From assembly GCA_964565705.1 (NCBI GenBank), contig CAZMGD010000047.1:1-30251 (forward strand): 30,251 bases of DNA, written 5' to 3'. Positions within the stretch are counted from its first letter, which is position 1, and every line of letters starts with the position of its first letter. Of this stretch, positions 16,150 to 23,081 are shown piece after piece. Under the pieces are notes generated by a model that worked only from the letters and a program-made list of their open reading frames with translations, was not told where the DNA came from and made no database searches. The position numbers were made by a program, and so were the translations under genes. The DNA comes from CAZMGD01 sp964565705. Its GTDB lineage: Bacteria > Actinomycetota > Acidimicrobiia > Acidimicrobiales > Ilumatobacteraceae.

Positions 16150-16626
16150 TCATGGATGTTCGGCCTGGTCGCGCGCGGTGTCGTTGGATTGGTTCCAGAC
16201 CAACTCGACAGCGCGGTGGGCGAGCTCGATCTCGTCCCACTGCTCGGGGTCGAGGGCATGGATGATGTGCGGGAACAGGTCGTACTCCTCGTCGTCGATG
16301 TGGGTGACGAGGAGGCGAAGCGCGTCGGGCACGCGCGGTCCGGCGAGGCCGTCGGCGAGCCACCGGTGCAGGTCGTCGTGTTCGCGGCAGAGCGCGTCGA
16401 TCTGGTCGCCGAGTGGGGTCGATGCCTTGGCGTGCACGAAGAGTCCGACCTCTTCCTTGGCGGCGTGCATCTGCAGCAGCTCCACGAACTCGGCGAACAC
16501 GCCAGGTGCGTCGGTGCCGTCGTGCAGGCTCGTATGGAGGATGTCGCCGAGCTCGAGCAGACGTTCGTGCTCGGCGGCGAGCTCCGAGGTCGGTCCGGAT
16601 CGACGACAGCCGCAGTAGTCGCACAT
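16150..16626 (-). CDS. Hemerythrin HHE-domain protein
   Basis: 158-residue four-helix hemerythrin-like protein, expected to bind a di-iron centre and react with O2, NO or peroxide. Candidate ligands are His20, His54 and Glu58 (HAAKEE), His83/His87 (EHDDLH), and His109 with Glu113 (HIDDEE), which gives the two HxxxE signatures of the fold. The protein starts with MCDYCGCRRSG, a Cys-rich CxxCxC tip that could hold a metal or a redox-active thiol. ATG 16626 is favoured over GTG 16632 because AAGGAG then has eight-base spacing. It is the third gene of the minus-strand operon, 24 bases after the NuoF-like gene. Function in NO or redox stress is inferred from context; iron-storage or signalling roles are alternatives. 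Confidence 0.87.
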   Translation of the reverse strand: MCDYCGCRRSGPTSELAAEHERLLELGDILHTSLHDGTDAPGVFAEFVELLQMHAAKEEVGLFVHAKASTPLGDQIDALCREHDDLHRWLADGLAGPRVPDALRLLVTHIDDEEYDLFPHIIHALDPEQWDEIELAHRAVELVWNQSNDTARDQAEHP

Positions 16627-16650
16627 GGTCACGTCTCCTTGAAGCGAAGC

Positions 16651-18036
16651 TCAATCGTTGTCGTAGGTCCAGTCGGGGTGTTTGTGCCAGAAGCGCTCGT
16701 CGTAGGTGGCGTGGCCGTCGGCGAGGTCGAGCAGCTTGGGGATCGGGCGCTGCGCCGGACGCGGGCACCGATGCAGCTCGAGGTGTTCGGCGAACTCCTC
16801 GGGGAAGGCGCGCAGCACGCTGCTGACGAGGCGCTGCTCCTCGGTGGCGAGGAAGCAACGGCTGCCGTCGGTGACGCGTTCGAGCCAGCCGTGGATCACG
16901 CCGATGTCACGATCGTCGCCGGCACCGGTCTCGATCCGTTCGAGGCGGCCGGTGATCTCACCGGAGCCGATCTTGCACGGCGGGCATTGGCCGCACGACT
17001 CGATCGACAAGAAGCGTGACAACCGGTAGGCGGCGTCGACCATGCACGCGGTGTCGTCATGGACGATGAACCCGGCCGAACCCATCGCGCTGCCGATCGC
17101 AGCGAACCCCTCGTAGCTGACCGGGACATCGAGATCGGCCGAGGTCACGACCGGGTTGGCGACACCGGAGAACACAGCTTTGACCGTTCGACCCGGTGCC
17201 ACCCCGCTCCCCACGGCGTCGATCACCGCACGCAGCGGCGTGCCGAGCTCGACCTCGCCGACGTCGGGAGCCACCACGTCGCCGACGACGGTGGCGACGA
17301 TCGTCCCCGGCGAGTCGACGGTACCCATCGACCGGAACCAGCCGGCCCCGTGAGCGAGGATGTGCGCGACGTTGGCCAACGTCTCCACGTTGTTCACCAG
17401 CGTCGGGTTGGGCTCGTCGGTGCGGCGCCCGGCGCCGTGCGGACCCGCTTCCCATCCCTCCTGTGGCGACGCCGCGAACAGGCCGTGCTCGTAGGGCGGG
17501 AACCAGCGCGGCAGCGGCGGCTTGCCCTCGATGACCTCGAGCATCGCCTTCTCCTCGCCGAACAGGTACTCGTCGGGGCCGGCGACCACGGTCACGGTGC
17601 AGTCGGTGCAGATGCCGGCGGTCTGGAACTCCTGCACGGCGCGGGTGACCGCGGCGATCTCGCGCTCGAAGCTGGCCTTGAGGCAGATGAAGGCCTCCTC
17701 GGCGCCGACCGCGAACGCGGCGACGATCAAGCCTTCGACGAACTGGTACGGGTTGGCGCGCAGCAGGGCACGGTCCTTGAACGTGCCCGGTTCTCCCTCG
17801 GCGCCGTTGCACACCAGGTAGTGGCGCGATCCCTGGTCGGCGATGCTCGCCCACTTGCGTCCGGTCGGGAACCCGCCTCCGCCCCGGCCGCGCAACCCAG
17901 ACGCGGTGATCAACTCGATCGTGGCTCGCGGCCCGAGCCGCTGTGCTGTCTCGACACCGACACCGCCGGCATCGGTCGCGAGGTACGCGTCGAGCGACGT
18001 GATCGGACTCGTCGGCAGCAGGAAGGTGGTGGTCAT
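16651..18036 (-). CDS. Stand-alone NuoF-like NADH-binding flavoprotein (complex I 51 kDa subunit family)
   Basis: 461-residue homologue of the NADH-oxidising NuoF/HoxF/FdhB family. FMN/NADH-binding region: GLRGRGGGGFPTGRKW (residues 47-62) and CNGAEGEPGTFKDR (76-89). The EYLFGEEKAMLEVIEGKPPLPR segment and NPTLVNNVETLANV precede a SLBB-type region. The N3-type 4Fe-4S ligands are Cys348, Cys351 and Cys354 in ESCGQCPPC, with Cys394 in SRCFLAT. All expected cofactor residues are present, so it should take electrons from NADH. Unusually, no nuoE or nuoG partner is nearby; neighbours are a polytopic membrane protein and a hemerythrin. ATG 18036 is preceded by GAGGAG, and the upstream stop ends one base before it, so the two genes are translationally coupled. 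A donor role to the membrane protein or the di-iron protein is inferred. Confidence 0.92.
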   Translation of the reverse strand: MTTTFLLPTSPITSLDAYLATDAGGVGVETAQRLGPRATIELITASGLRGRGGGGFPTGRKWASIADQGSRHYLVCNGAEGEPGTFKDRALLRANPYQFVEGLIVAAFAVGAEEAFICLKASFEREIAAVTRAVQEFQTAGICTDCTVTVVAGPDEYLFGEEKAMLEVIEGKPPLPRWFPPYEHGLFAASPQEGWEAGPHGAGRRTDEPNPTLVNNVETLANVAHILAHGAGWFRSMGTVDSPGTIVATVVGDVVAPDVGEVELGTPLRAVIDAVGSGVAPGRTVKAVFSGVANPVVTSADLDVPVSYEGFAAIGSAMGSAGFIVHDDTACMVDAAYRLSRFLSIESCGQCPPCKIGSGEITGRLERIETGAGDDRDIGVIHGWLERVTDGSRCFLATEEQRLVSSVLRAFPEEFAEHLELHRCPRPAQRPIPKLLDLADGHATYDERFWHKHPDWTYDND

Positions 18037-18037
18037 G

Positions 18038-19303
18038 TCACTCCTCGGTCGGTCGGCTGGCACGGATGGTTCCGACCCGACCGGCGCGCCATGCGCCGTC
18101 GAGCACCCACGCCGCGACCGCGACGGCGGTGACCTCCGCTGGCAGCGAGCCTGCCACGCTCACAGCGGCCGCGTTGGCCGCGGCGAGCCCGACCCACGAT
18201 CTCGTCGACGCGAAGCCCGCCGAAAGCCGTTCAGGCCCGCCCCCGCGCAGCATCGGCATCAGGTAGGCGAGCGAACCCCACAGGATCTGGGCATACCCCC
18301 CGAGCACCAGCACGAGCAGCCAACGATCGCCGAACACCGCCCGGTCCGCGCGCGACGCGTCCACCGCCGTCGCGGCGACGGCGATCGCCCACCAGCAGCC
18401 GCCAGCCCACAGTGCCAGCAACCGCGGACCCGCCCAGCGCAACTGGCGATGGGTCGGGCGAGGCAGCATCCAGAGCACGCCCCCGATGCCGAGCGCGTAG
18501 CCGCCGAGCCCGACCGCGGCGAGCGGTCCGGCATCGACCGCCATCGCGGCCACCGCAACCGCCAACGCCGAGCCCATCCAGCACAACGTGACCGTCATCG
18601 TCCTCGGACGGGCGCGAGGCGCCAACCGCGACCGCCCCACGGTGGCCGCGAAGAACGGCATCGTGCCAGCGATCACCAGCCCGACCAGACCGAGCAGGTT
18701 CGTGGTGACGTGCGCAGCACGCATCTCCACAGACAGTGTGCCGGCGGCCATGACCACACCGAGCACGATGCCGACGACGCCCGCAGCGATCGCGGCGAGG
18801 TAGAACGCCACGGCCACGTCGAACCGCCGCTCGACGCCTCGGCGAATGGTCGCGACCAGCAGCCAGGCGAGCACCAACAACCCGGCCAGGTAGACCGACC
18901 CGGCAACCGCAACCAACGCAGCGGGAAGCCCGCCCTCGCGGGCGAGCGCGACGCCAGCCGCACCGGCAGCGATCAACGCTCGCTGAACGGCCACCCACCG
19001 ACCCGGAGGCGCAGGAGCCGCCGACCAGGTGACCGTCAGCATCAACGACACACCACTGATCGCGAGCATCACTCCTCCGGCCAGGAACAGATGCAGCACC
19101 AACCATCGAGGGCCCCCAAACGCAACGGCCAGCGCCGCGGCGGCGATGAACGCCAACACGAGACGCAGCGTCGTACGAGTCTGTGCATGCGAACGGCGAA
19201 CCCGATCGGCAGCGCCCCGACCACCCGCTGTCGCTCGCCGGCTCTCGCTGTCTTGCGCCGCGGTCCCGGTGCAAGGGACGCGTGCTCGGGCCCGAGCCGT
19301 CAT
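18038..19303 (-). CDS. Polytopic membrane protein, NnrS/haem-copper-oxidase-like
   Basis: 421 residues with about twelve hydrophobic helices starting at residue 46, after a polar Arg-rich tail. Notable features are histidines inside or at the edge of helices: WLVLHLFLAGG near residue 69 and RAAHVTTNLLGLVGLVIAGTMP near 200. The second matches the AHxHLNxLGxxGLxxxGT pattern of membrane domains found beside copper nitrite reductase or multicopper oxidase genes in actinobacteria, and loosely NnrS. Haem or copper binding is possible but not shown. It is the first gene of the operon with the NuoF-like and hemerythrin genes, and its start lies 29 bases from a perfect 30-bp palindrome. ATG 19303 has AAGGAG directly adjacent and GGAGG 11 bases upstream, so the start may be slightly further inside. 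Confidence 0.75.
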   Translation of the reverse strand: MTARARARVPCTGTAAQDSESRRATAGGRGAADRVRRSHAQTRTTLRLVLAFIAAAALAVAFGGPRWLVLHLFLAGGVMLAISGVSLMLTVTWSAAPAPPGRWVAVQRALIAAGAAGVALAREGGLPAALVAVAGSVYLAGLLVLAWLLVATIRRGVERRFDVAVAFYLAAIAAGVVGIVLGVVMAAGTLSVEMRAAHVTTNLLGLVGLVIAGTMPFFAATVGRSRLAPRARPRTMTVTLCWMGSALAVAVAAMAVDAGPLAAVGLGGYALGIGGVLWMLPRPTHRQLRWAGPRLLALWAGGCWWAIAVAATAVDASRADRAVFGDRWLLVLVLGGYAQILWGSLAYLMPMLRGGGPERLSAGFASTRSWVGLAAANAAAVSVAGSLPAEVTAVAVAAWVLDGAWRAGRVGTIRASRPTEE

Positions 19304-19331
19304 CTCCTTCGCGACCTCCGATCCAACCCGT

Positions 19332-19361
19332 CTGTTATTCTAGTTGATGCTAGAATAACAG
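19332..19361. promoter_or_regulatory. Perfect 30-bp operator palindrome between divergent operons
   Basis: CTGTTATTCTAG, spacer TTGATG, CTAGAATAACAG: perfect 12-base arms in the 117-bp gap between the minus-strand membrane/NuoF-like/hemerythrin operon and the plus-strand DUF488/regulator operon. Each arm contains TAGAAT, a five-of-six match to a -10 box on its strand, so a bound protein would block both promoters. The core and the six-base spacer recur at 16105-16130. Candidate site of the SufR-like regulator encoded at 19924-20631. Confidence 0.75.
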
Positions 19362-19420
19362 GTGGCGAGAGTCCGCGGAGCAGTCCGATGCGTCAGAGAG
19401 AGCCGAGGAGGACCACCGAC

Positions 19421-19924
19421 ATGTTCACAGCACCCATCGGCGACGACGTTGATGCGGCACCGGCTGACGATGACCTGCCATCGCCTCGCATCGAGATCGT
19501 CCGCGCCTACGACAGCAGCACGCCTGACCGTCATCGAGTCCTGGTGGACCGCCTCTGGCCTCGCGGTGTCACCAAGCGCAAGGCCGCGATCGACGAGTGG
19601 CTGCACGAGGTGGCTCCGAGCACCGAACTGCGCCGCTGGTACGCCCACGAGCCCGCGAAGTTCCCGGAGTTCGCCCGCCGATACCGCGACGAGCTCGACC
19701 AGCGGCCGGGCTCGGATGCCGTAGCTCGGCTCCTCGACATGGCGGACTCAAATCCGATCACGCTCGTCACCGCCACCCGAGACGTCGAGCACTCGGGAGC
19801 GCGAGTGCTGCTCGACCATCTCGCCGCGCTCGGACCGGAACACCGACGCCGATCACGTGCGTCCGCGACCGCCGCCCGGCCCATCCGCGAGGAACGCCGC
19901 GGTGCCGAGCGCGAGACGAGGTGA
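19421..19924 (+). CDS. DUF488 family protein (YeaO-like)
   Basis: 167-residue DUF488 protein. After a 25-residue polar lead, the family core reads HRVLVDRLWPRGVTKRKA, then WLHEVAPSTELRRWYAHEP and EFARRYRDEL, closely matching the YeaO branch. Catalytic function is unknown. The last 30 residues are Arg/Ala-rich and probably disordered. ATG 19421 is preceded by GAGGAGG at nine bases. It is the first gene of a two-gene operon divergent from the flavoprotein operon, and its stop overlaps the regulator's ATG by one base. DUF488 genes are recurrently seen beside nitrite/NO and redox-stress genes, which fits the context but does not define a role. Confidence 0.88.
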   Translation: MFTAPIGDDVDAAPADDDLPSPRIEIVRAYDSSTPDRHRVLVDRLWPRGVTKRKAAIDEWLHEVAPSTELRRWYAHEPAKFPEFARRYRDELDQRPGSDAVARLLDMADSNPITLVTATRDVEHSGARVLLDHLAALGPEHRRRSRASATAARPIREERRGAERETR

Positions 19925-20631
19925 TGCCGGTGAGCACCCTGCAGCAGCAAGCCCGAGCACTCGGTGACCCCACCCGGCATGCCGTGTTCCGTCACATCGT
20001 GGATGCCGACGAACCAGTCGCGATCGCGGAGCTGACCCAACGGTTCGCGTTCAACCACAACGCCATCCGGCAACACCTCGCCAAGCTCGTCGACGCCGGG
20101 CTGGTGGTCGAGACCACAGCACCGGCGACCGGGCCCGGCCGACCCCGACTCGTGTACGCGGTCGACCCGGCAGCCGAAGGGCAGTGGGGTACGACCGGGC
20201 CGTACGAGCGGCTCAGCCGCCTGCTCGCCGACATCATCACCACCGGGCTCAGCCCGGAGGAGATCGGGCGTCGCGCCGCCGACGAGTTCCGCGTACCGTC
20301 ACCGTCGGGCGATGTGATCGCCGACATGACCGCAGCCATGGCCCGTCAGGGCTTCGCGCCCGACGTACGGCCGGTGCGGGGCGGGGTCGAGATCGTCCTG
20401 CGCAACTGCCCGTTCGAGTCGACCGCCCGTGCCGCGCGAGACACGGTGTGCGCCCTGCATCTCGGCATCGCCGAAGGGCTCGCCGACGGTACGTCCCTCG
20501 TCGTCGACGAGCTCGTCGGGTACGAGCCTGGCCGCGCCAACTGTCGGCTCCGGGTGCACGTGGCGGATCCCACCGCCGAGCGACCGGACGCCGAGGCGAC
20601 GCTCTTGTTGCGGGACGTCCGTCACCGTTGA
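19924..20631 (+). CDS. SufR-like (COG2345-type) HTH regulator with Cys-rich C-terminal domain
   Basis: 235-residue winged-helix regulator. The N-terminal DNA-binding part (residues 5-80) contains LGDPTRHAVFRHIV, FAFNHNAIRQHLAKLVDAGLV as recognition helix and GRPRLVYAV as wing. The C-terminal part carries NCPFESTARAARDTVCALHLGIAEG with Cys162, Cys176 and His179, and a third Cys at 207. This is the spacing expected of the Fe-S-binding region in SufR-type repressors; mycobacterial SufR binds an Fe-S cluster that reacts with NO or oxidants. Its ATG overlaps the DUF488 stop (TGATG). The perfect palindrome at 19332-19361 heads its own operon, so autoregulation is likely. A suf operon is not in the window, so this is probably a paralogue with a stress regulon rather than SufR itself. 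Confidence 0.85.
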   Translation: MPVSTLQQQARALGDPTRHAVFRHIVDADEPVAIAELTQRFAFNHNAIRQHLAKLVDAGLVVETTAPATGPGRPRLVYAVDPAAEGQWGTTGPYERLSRLLADIITTGLSPEEIGRRAADEFRVPSPSGDVIADMTAAMARQGFAPDVRPVRGGVEIVLRNCPFESTARAARDTVCALHLGIAEGLADGTSLVVDELVGYEPGRANCRLRVHVADPTAERPDAEATLLLRDVRHR

Positions 20632-20721
20632 GTGAGCGCGGCGGCGACACAGAGACAGCCTCACGACCTCGCGTTCGTCGATTCGACTGCATCGCGGAGA
20701 CGTCAGTGCACGCCGGGTCGC

Positions 20722-20841
20722 GCCCTGTCCTGCTCCGAGCTCGGTCAAGACCTGATCGAGCACCGGCAGGAAGGCCCGTACTGCGGCCGCGTGGGCTCGA
20801 CGTCCGGACGGTGTCAAGCGAATGCGGTACGACCACCACGG
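20722..20841 (-). pseudogene. Remnant of a MarR-like regulator C-terminus
   Basis: The 332-base gap between the SufR-like gene and the globin gene contains, directly after an in-frame stop, YRIRLTPSGRRAHAAAVRAF and LPVLDQVLTELG on the minus strand. The (R/I)xLTPxGRxxxxAA pattern is the wing-to-dimerisation-helix stretch of MarR-type regulators. No helix-turn-helix precedes it. The rest of the gap shows nothing recognisable. Confidence 0.4.
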
Positions 20842-20963
20842 TCAGCACGCTGGCAGGGGCATCCGGAACACTCACGGTTCGTCATCTGCGCGCCGCTGGC
20901 AGTCAACGCGACATCGGTCGCGCTCTCGCCGCCGCGGCTCAGGTGGAGCGGCGCGTCGCCCGG

Positions 20964-21395
20964 TCAGGTCGCGTCGACGGCGCCGCAGTCGTGGTCGACG
21001 CCGCGGAGCCGACGCGAGATCAGCCCGGCGGTGGCGGCTGCGTGATGCTTGGCGAGGTCGGCCTTCGGTCCGCGCCATCGTGCATCGATCGACGCGACCC
21101 ACAGCTGGAACCAGCGGTCGAAGTGCTCGTCGCGGAACGGATCGCGATCGTGTACCTCGCGATGGGCCTCGAGCAGAGCGCCGTTGTACGCGTGCTCGCG
21201 GAGGAGGATCGTGCACCAGTAGTCGATGAGGCGAGGGATGTGCACGGCCCAGTCGGTCTCGGCGACCTCGTCGAAGACTGGACCGAGCAGGTCGTCGAAG
21301 ACGATCTCGCGGTAGAACGCGACGACGAGATCGTGGATCGCCGATCGGGTGTCCAGATCCCGGACCTGAACCGGCGCCGGCACGACAACTGACAT
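20964..21395 (-). CDS. Group III truncated haemoglobin
   Basis: 143-residue globin of the trHb3 class. Family landmarks: HDLVVAFYREIVFDDLLGPVF with Tyr28 at the expected B10 position, then VAETDWAVHIPRLIDYWCTILL, and EVHDRDPFRDEHFDRWFQLW. His82 is the best candidate for the proximal haem ligand, with the (H/R)FDRW segment following as in other trHb3 proteins. The C-terminal 12 residues form a polar tail. Class III globins are linked to NO, nitrite or peroxide chemistry, although their exact role is unsettled. ATG 21395 begins directly before the conserved domain and lacks a strong SD. It follows the small CxxC protein gene by 32 bases, in one operon. Confidence 0.9.
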   Translation of the reverse strand: MSVVVPAPVQVRDLDTRSAIHDLVVAFYREIVFDDLLGPVFDEVAETDWAVHIPRLIDYWCTILLREHAYNGALLEAHREVHDRDPFRDEHFDRWFQLWVASIDARWRGPKADLAKHHAAATAGLISRRLRGVDHDCGAVDAT

Positions 21396-21427
21396 CGCAT
21401 GCTCACACGTCGTGCCCTCGGTGGAGG

Positions 21428-21706
21428 TCACGGACGGTCGGTTCGGTGATGCACGCACGTGGGGATCGCGACCGGGTCGAGACCTGTCATCCCGATCTCG
21501 TTGGAGAACATCTCGACGCCGTGCAGACGGTCGCGGACCGTGCGAGTGATCAACTCGAGCGCGACGCCGTCGTGCTCGATCTCGATGCATGGCCCTTCGA
21601 GCGAGCCGTGTACGGCTCGGACTCCGTCGATGTGGGCGAGGTCGTCGAGCGTCTCGTTGAAGCAGATCGGACAGTTGGCTCCGTCGATGCGTAGCGAGGT
21701 CTGCAT
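21428..21706 (-). CDS. Small HMA-like CxxC protein
   Basis: 92 residues. It begins MQTSLRIDGANCPICFNETLDDLAHIDGV, with Cys12 and Cys15 in a CPxC loop at the end of the first strand and a following helix and GV, the layout of heavy-metal-associated (ferredoxin-like) domains. Cys40, Cys84 and His86/His87 are further possible ligands. Full HMA domains are about 65-70 residues; the last 20 here are an extra tail. Copper or iron handling for the globin encoded downstream is a reasonable guess, but the family could equally be a thiol/redox protein. ATG 21706 is supported by GGAAGGA nine bases upstream; a longer frame to 21775 has poorer coding character. Confidence 0.7.
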   Translation of the reverse strand: MQTSLRIDGANCPICFNETLDDLAHIDGVRAVHGSLEGPCIEIEHDGVALELITRTVRDRLHGVEMFSNEIGMTGLDPVAIPTCVHHRTDRP

Positions 21707-21801
21707 GGCGTCATCCTTCCGGGCAAGGGATGCGGCCGAGAGCTCGTCGAGCTCGATCGTCCGCTTCGCGTCCACGCTGACAGGGTACTCGGGAGACCCG
21801 T

Positions 21802-21827
21802 ATTCTTCTAGTCATCGCTGTATTTAC
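21802..21827. promoter_or_regulatory. Degenerate third copy of the TTCTAG-N6 operator
   Basis: ATTCTTCTAG, six-base spacer, CTGTATTTAC. Against the perfect site at 19332-19361 the left half-site matches eight of ten bases and the right half six of ten. It lies 96 bases upstream of the CxxC protein ATG, in the only promoter region of the CxxC/globin operon. If real it is a weaker site for the same regulator. Confidence 0.35.
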
Positions 21828-21868
21828 CCCGCGGGAGGTCGCCGTCCCTCCTGAGGGGCGTGCAGCAC

Positions 21869-21882
21869 GGCCTGATCAGGCC
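21869..21882. promoter_or_regulatory. 14-bp perfect palindrome GGCCTGATCAGGCC
   Basis: Perfect self-complementary 14-mer in the 318-base gap between the divergent CxxC protein and LacI genes, between the degenerate TTCTAG site and the LacI-type operator. No second copy was noticed in the window. It could be a protein site or chance in GC-rich DNA. Confidence 0.25.
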
Positions 21883-21932
21883 CGCCTGCTCGAGGATCTC
21901 ACCCTTGCGGTGCGACCCCGCATGTGCCATCT

Positions 21933-21946
21933 TGTAAACGTTCTCG
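21933..21946. promoter_or_regulatory. LacI-family operator candidate upstream of the lacI-type gene
   Basis: TGTAAACGTTCTCG matches eight of ten fixed positions of the LacI/CcpA-type consensus TGNAANCGNTTNCA. It lies about 80-90 bases before the regulator start. With the better match at 23076-23089 it suggests autoregulation. Confidence 0.5.
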
Positions 21947-22024
21947 ACAACGATTGCGATCTGAACCAGACCAATCTGCGGGGGCTGGGGCAACCGAGGG
22001 GATGACCGCACGGTGGGAGAGGGA

Positions 22025-23044
22025 GTGACGTACGACGCCCGAGTCACGATCGGCGATGTCGCGGCGCGCGCCGGCGTGTCGATCGCCACGGTGTCGCGCG
22101 TCGTCAACGGTCGGTACGGCGTCGCCGAGGCCACCGTCGCCCGGGTCCGCGGAGTCATCGCCGAGCTCGGGTACGAGTCGAGCTTGGTCGCCCGCAGCCT
22201 GCGCAGCCAGCGCACGAACGTGATCGCCGTGCTGGTGTCTGGCATCGAGCCGTTCAGCGCCGAGCTCCTCAAGGGCGCGGCGCAGGCGGTGGAGGACACG
22301 GGGTTCGAGTTGATCGTCTACTCAGGCGGTACGAAGGGTCAACCGGGCTGGGAGCGTCGCCACCTGGCGCGCTTGTCGGGCACGCTCGCCGACGGCACCA
22401 TCCTCGTCGCCCCGACGGTGCACGCGGGACGCTCGGCGCACCCGATCGTGTCGGTCGACCCGCACGTGGGCGGGTCCACGCAGCCCGTCGTGGAGGCGCA
22501 GAACTTCGAAGGCGCGCTCGCCGCAACCCGGCACCTGCTCGAGCTCGGCCACCGCCGGATCGCCTTCCTCGGGGGCCGATCCGACCTCGAATCGGCCCGC
22601 CGCCGCGAGGCGGGCTACCGCAGCGCCCACGCCGACGCGGGCCTGCACGTCGAGGAGGCGCTCGTGGCCGAGGGCAGCTTCACGGAGGTCTCCGCCGTGG
22701 CCCCCGCGCACCACCTCCTGACGCTCGCCGATCGGCCCACTGCCGTGTTTGCCGCCAACGACCTGATGGCCCTGCAGGTGTTGCGGGCCGCCGACGAGCT
22801 GGGTCTGGTCGTGCCCGACGATCTGTCGGTCGTCGGTTTCGACAACATCCCCGAGTCGGCGATGGCCGACCCGCCGCTCACCACCGTCGACCAGCACATC
22901 CAAGCGCTCGGGCGCGAGGCCGTGCGCGTGCTCGTGACCCTCATCGAGCACCCGGAGCAGCACGGCGAGCACAACCCGATCCACGTCACGCTGCCCACCG
23001 AGCTCGTGGTGCGCCGCAGCACGTCCGTCCCGGCGGCGACATGA
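22025..23044 (+). CDS. LacI family transcriptional regulator
   Basis: 339-residue LacI-type repressor. The N-terminal helix-turn-helix is VTIGDVAARAGVSIATVSRVVNGRYGV, followed by the hinge-helix region GYESSLVARSLRSQRTN. The effector domain is periplasmic-binding-protein-like: VIAVLVSGIEPFSAELLKGA, HLLELGHRRIAFLGG, AVFAANDLMALQVLRAADELGL and LSVVGFDNIPES are all classical family segments. I prefer GTG 22025 because GGAG lies five bases upstream; GTG 22013 in the same frame is also possible. It is immediately upstream of, and codirectional with, a sugar ABC transporter/GH3 operon, so the effector is probably a mono- or oligosaccharide imported or released by that operon. A LacI-type operator lies before both the regulator and the binding-protein gene. 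Confidence 0.9.
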   Translation: MTYDARVTIGDVAARAGVSIATVSRVVNGRYGVAEATVARVRGVIAELGYESSLVARSLRSQRTNVIAVLVSGIEPFSAELLKGAAQAVEDTGFELIVYSGGTKGQPGWERRHLARLSGTLADGTILVAPTVHAGRSAHPIVSVDPHVGGSTQPVVEAQNFEGALAATRHLLELGHRRIAFLGGRSDLESARRREAGYRSAHADAGLHVEEALVAEGSFTEVSAVAPAHHLLTLADRPTAVFAANDLMALQVLRAADELGLVVPDDLSVVGFDNIPESAMADPPLTTVDQHIQALGREAVRVLVTLIEHPEQHGEHNPIHVTLPTELVVRRSTSVPAAT

Positions 23045-23052
23045 CCCGTGGC

Positions 23053-23081
23053 CTGACCGTCGCCGCGACCTGCATTGAAAT
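23053..23081 (+). promoter_or_regulatory. Predicted promoter of the sugar-uptake operon
   Basis: CTGACC (23053-23058, four of six to TTGACA), 17-base spacer, TGAAAT (23076-23081, four of six to TATAAT). The -10 overlaps the LacI-type operator exactly where a repressor would block transcription. It gives a leader of about 45 bases before ATG 23134. Confidence 0.35.
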
